Shown here piece by piece: positions 63,854 to 64,000 of a stretch of DNA of 64,000 nucleotides; the stretch's first letter is position 1, and each line of letters opens with the position of its first letter. The notes below the pieces were generated by a model that was not told the DNA's origin, did not search any database, and saw only the letters and a program-made list of their open reading frames with translations. The translations under genes and the position numbers were made by a program. Source of the stretch: Rubrivivax sp. (GTDB lineage: Bacteria > Pseudomonadota > Gammaproteobacteria > Burkholderiales > Burkholderiaceae); assembly GCA_016790225.1 (NCBI GenBank), contig JAEUOZ010000060.1, forward strand, positions 1 through 64,000. Reading direction: 5' to 3'.

Positions 63854-63859
63854 TATACT
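63854..63859 (+). promoter_or_regulatory. Candidate extended -10 promoter directed out of the window
   Basis: TGC-TATACT (63851-63859) is an extended -10 element pointing right, 125 nt after the murJ start and in divergent orientation. In betaproteobacteria murJ is usually divergent from rpsT (ribosomal protein S20), whose start would lie just past 64000. No coding sequence is recognised in 63860-64000. A -35 box is not obvious. Confidence 0.45.
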
Positions 63860-64000
63860 CGACAGTCTTTGCCGTTGGTGGCATGGCCGCTCATTGCAGC
63901 GTCAAGCGCGGGCCGGCGTCACCGGAAGGTTCCAGCGCGGCGGGTTGCGGTGTCCAAAGCCCCACACCTGCCCCAAGCGCCAGCACCGCGGCCACCTCGA

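Overview
The window comes from a high-GC betaproteobacterium, most likely of the order Burkholderiales. The evidence is the tmRNA tag ANDERFALAA, the block gyrA - pheA - tyrA - aroA/cmk - rpsA - ihfB - lapA - lapB, and the orders rpsP-rimM-trmD-rplS and (minus strand) AI-2E transporter-hda-HAD phosphatase-pcnB-folK. No integrase, transposase, CRISPR array or canonical tRNA was seen.

Layout: (1) 1-5551: end of an acyl-CoA dehydrogenase, a Ser/Thr kinase with a repeat-rich C-terminal half, tmRNA, gph, ubiG and an OmpA-type lipoprotein-like envelope protein without a visible lipobox. (2) 5806-17072: gyrA, a DUF2059 protein, aromatic amino-acid genes including an aroA-cmk gene fusion, rpsA, ihfB, lapAB. 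(3) 17072-22829: six-gene surface-glycan cassette (two other glycosyltransferases, methyltransferase, sugar aminotransferase, sugar N-acetyltransferase, GT10 fucosyltransferase-like enzyme). (4) 22891-28131: dnaE, a UPF0114 membrane protein, an alpha/beta hydrolase. (5) 28220-31952: SHP-type cytochrome c, diheme cytochrome c, cytochrome b561 and a two-component system. (6) 31930-37502: FMN reductase, pirin, LysR regulator, gluQRS, FKBP, rhlE. (7) 38042-46791: the exceptional part, described below. (8) 47004-63728: vapBC-type toxin-antitoxin, orn, M48 protease, rsgA, the rpsP operon, folK-pcnB-HAD-hda-AI-2E, a SirB1-type protein, murJ.

The region 38042-46791 (all minus strand) is a diversity-generating retroelement (DGR) built into a candidate conflict or immunity operon. 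Order in the direction of transcription: TIR-domain protein, MoxR-type AAA+ ATPase, a 1039-residue vWA-like/FGE-fold protein ending in variable repeat VR2, an HRDC-domain protein, a DGR-type reverse transcriptase, a 123-bp template repeat (TR), and a second FGE-fold protein ending in VR1. VR2 differs from TR at 16 of 22 coding-strand adenines but at only 3 of 101 other positions, which is the signature of adenine-directed mutagenic retrohoming. VR1 shows the same bias (15 of 22) with more background change (12 of 101). Both VRs are followed at 55-57 nt by an 11-bp hairpin whose loop contains GGGAC on the coding strand; TR has no such hairpin. My reading is that the FGE-fold proteins are diversified recognition modules and that the MoxR/vWA/TIR proteins form an NTP-dependent switch and effector. 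That coupling is inference; the DGR itself is seen directly in the sequence.
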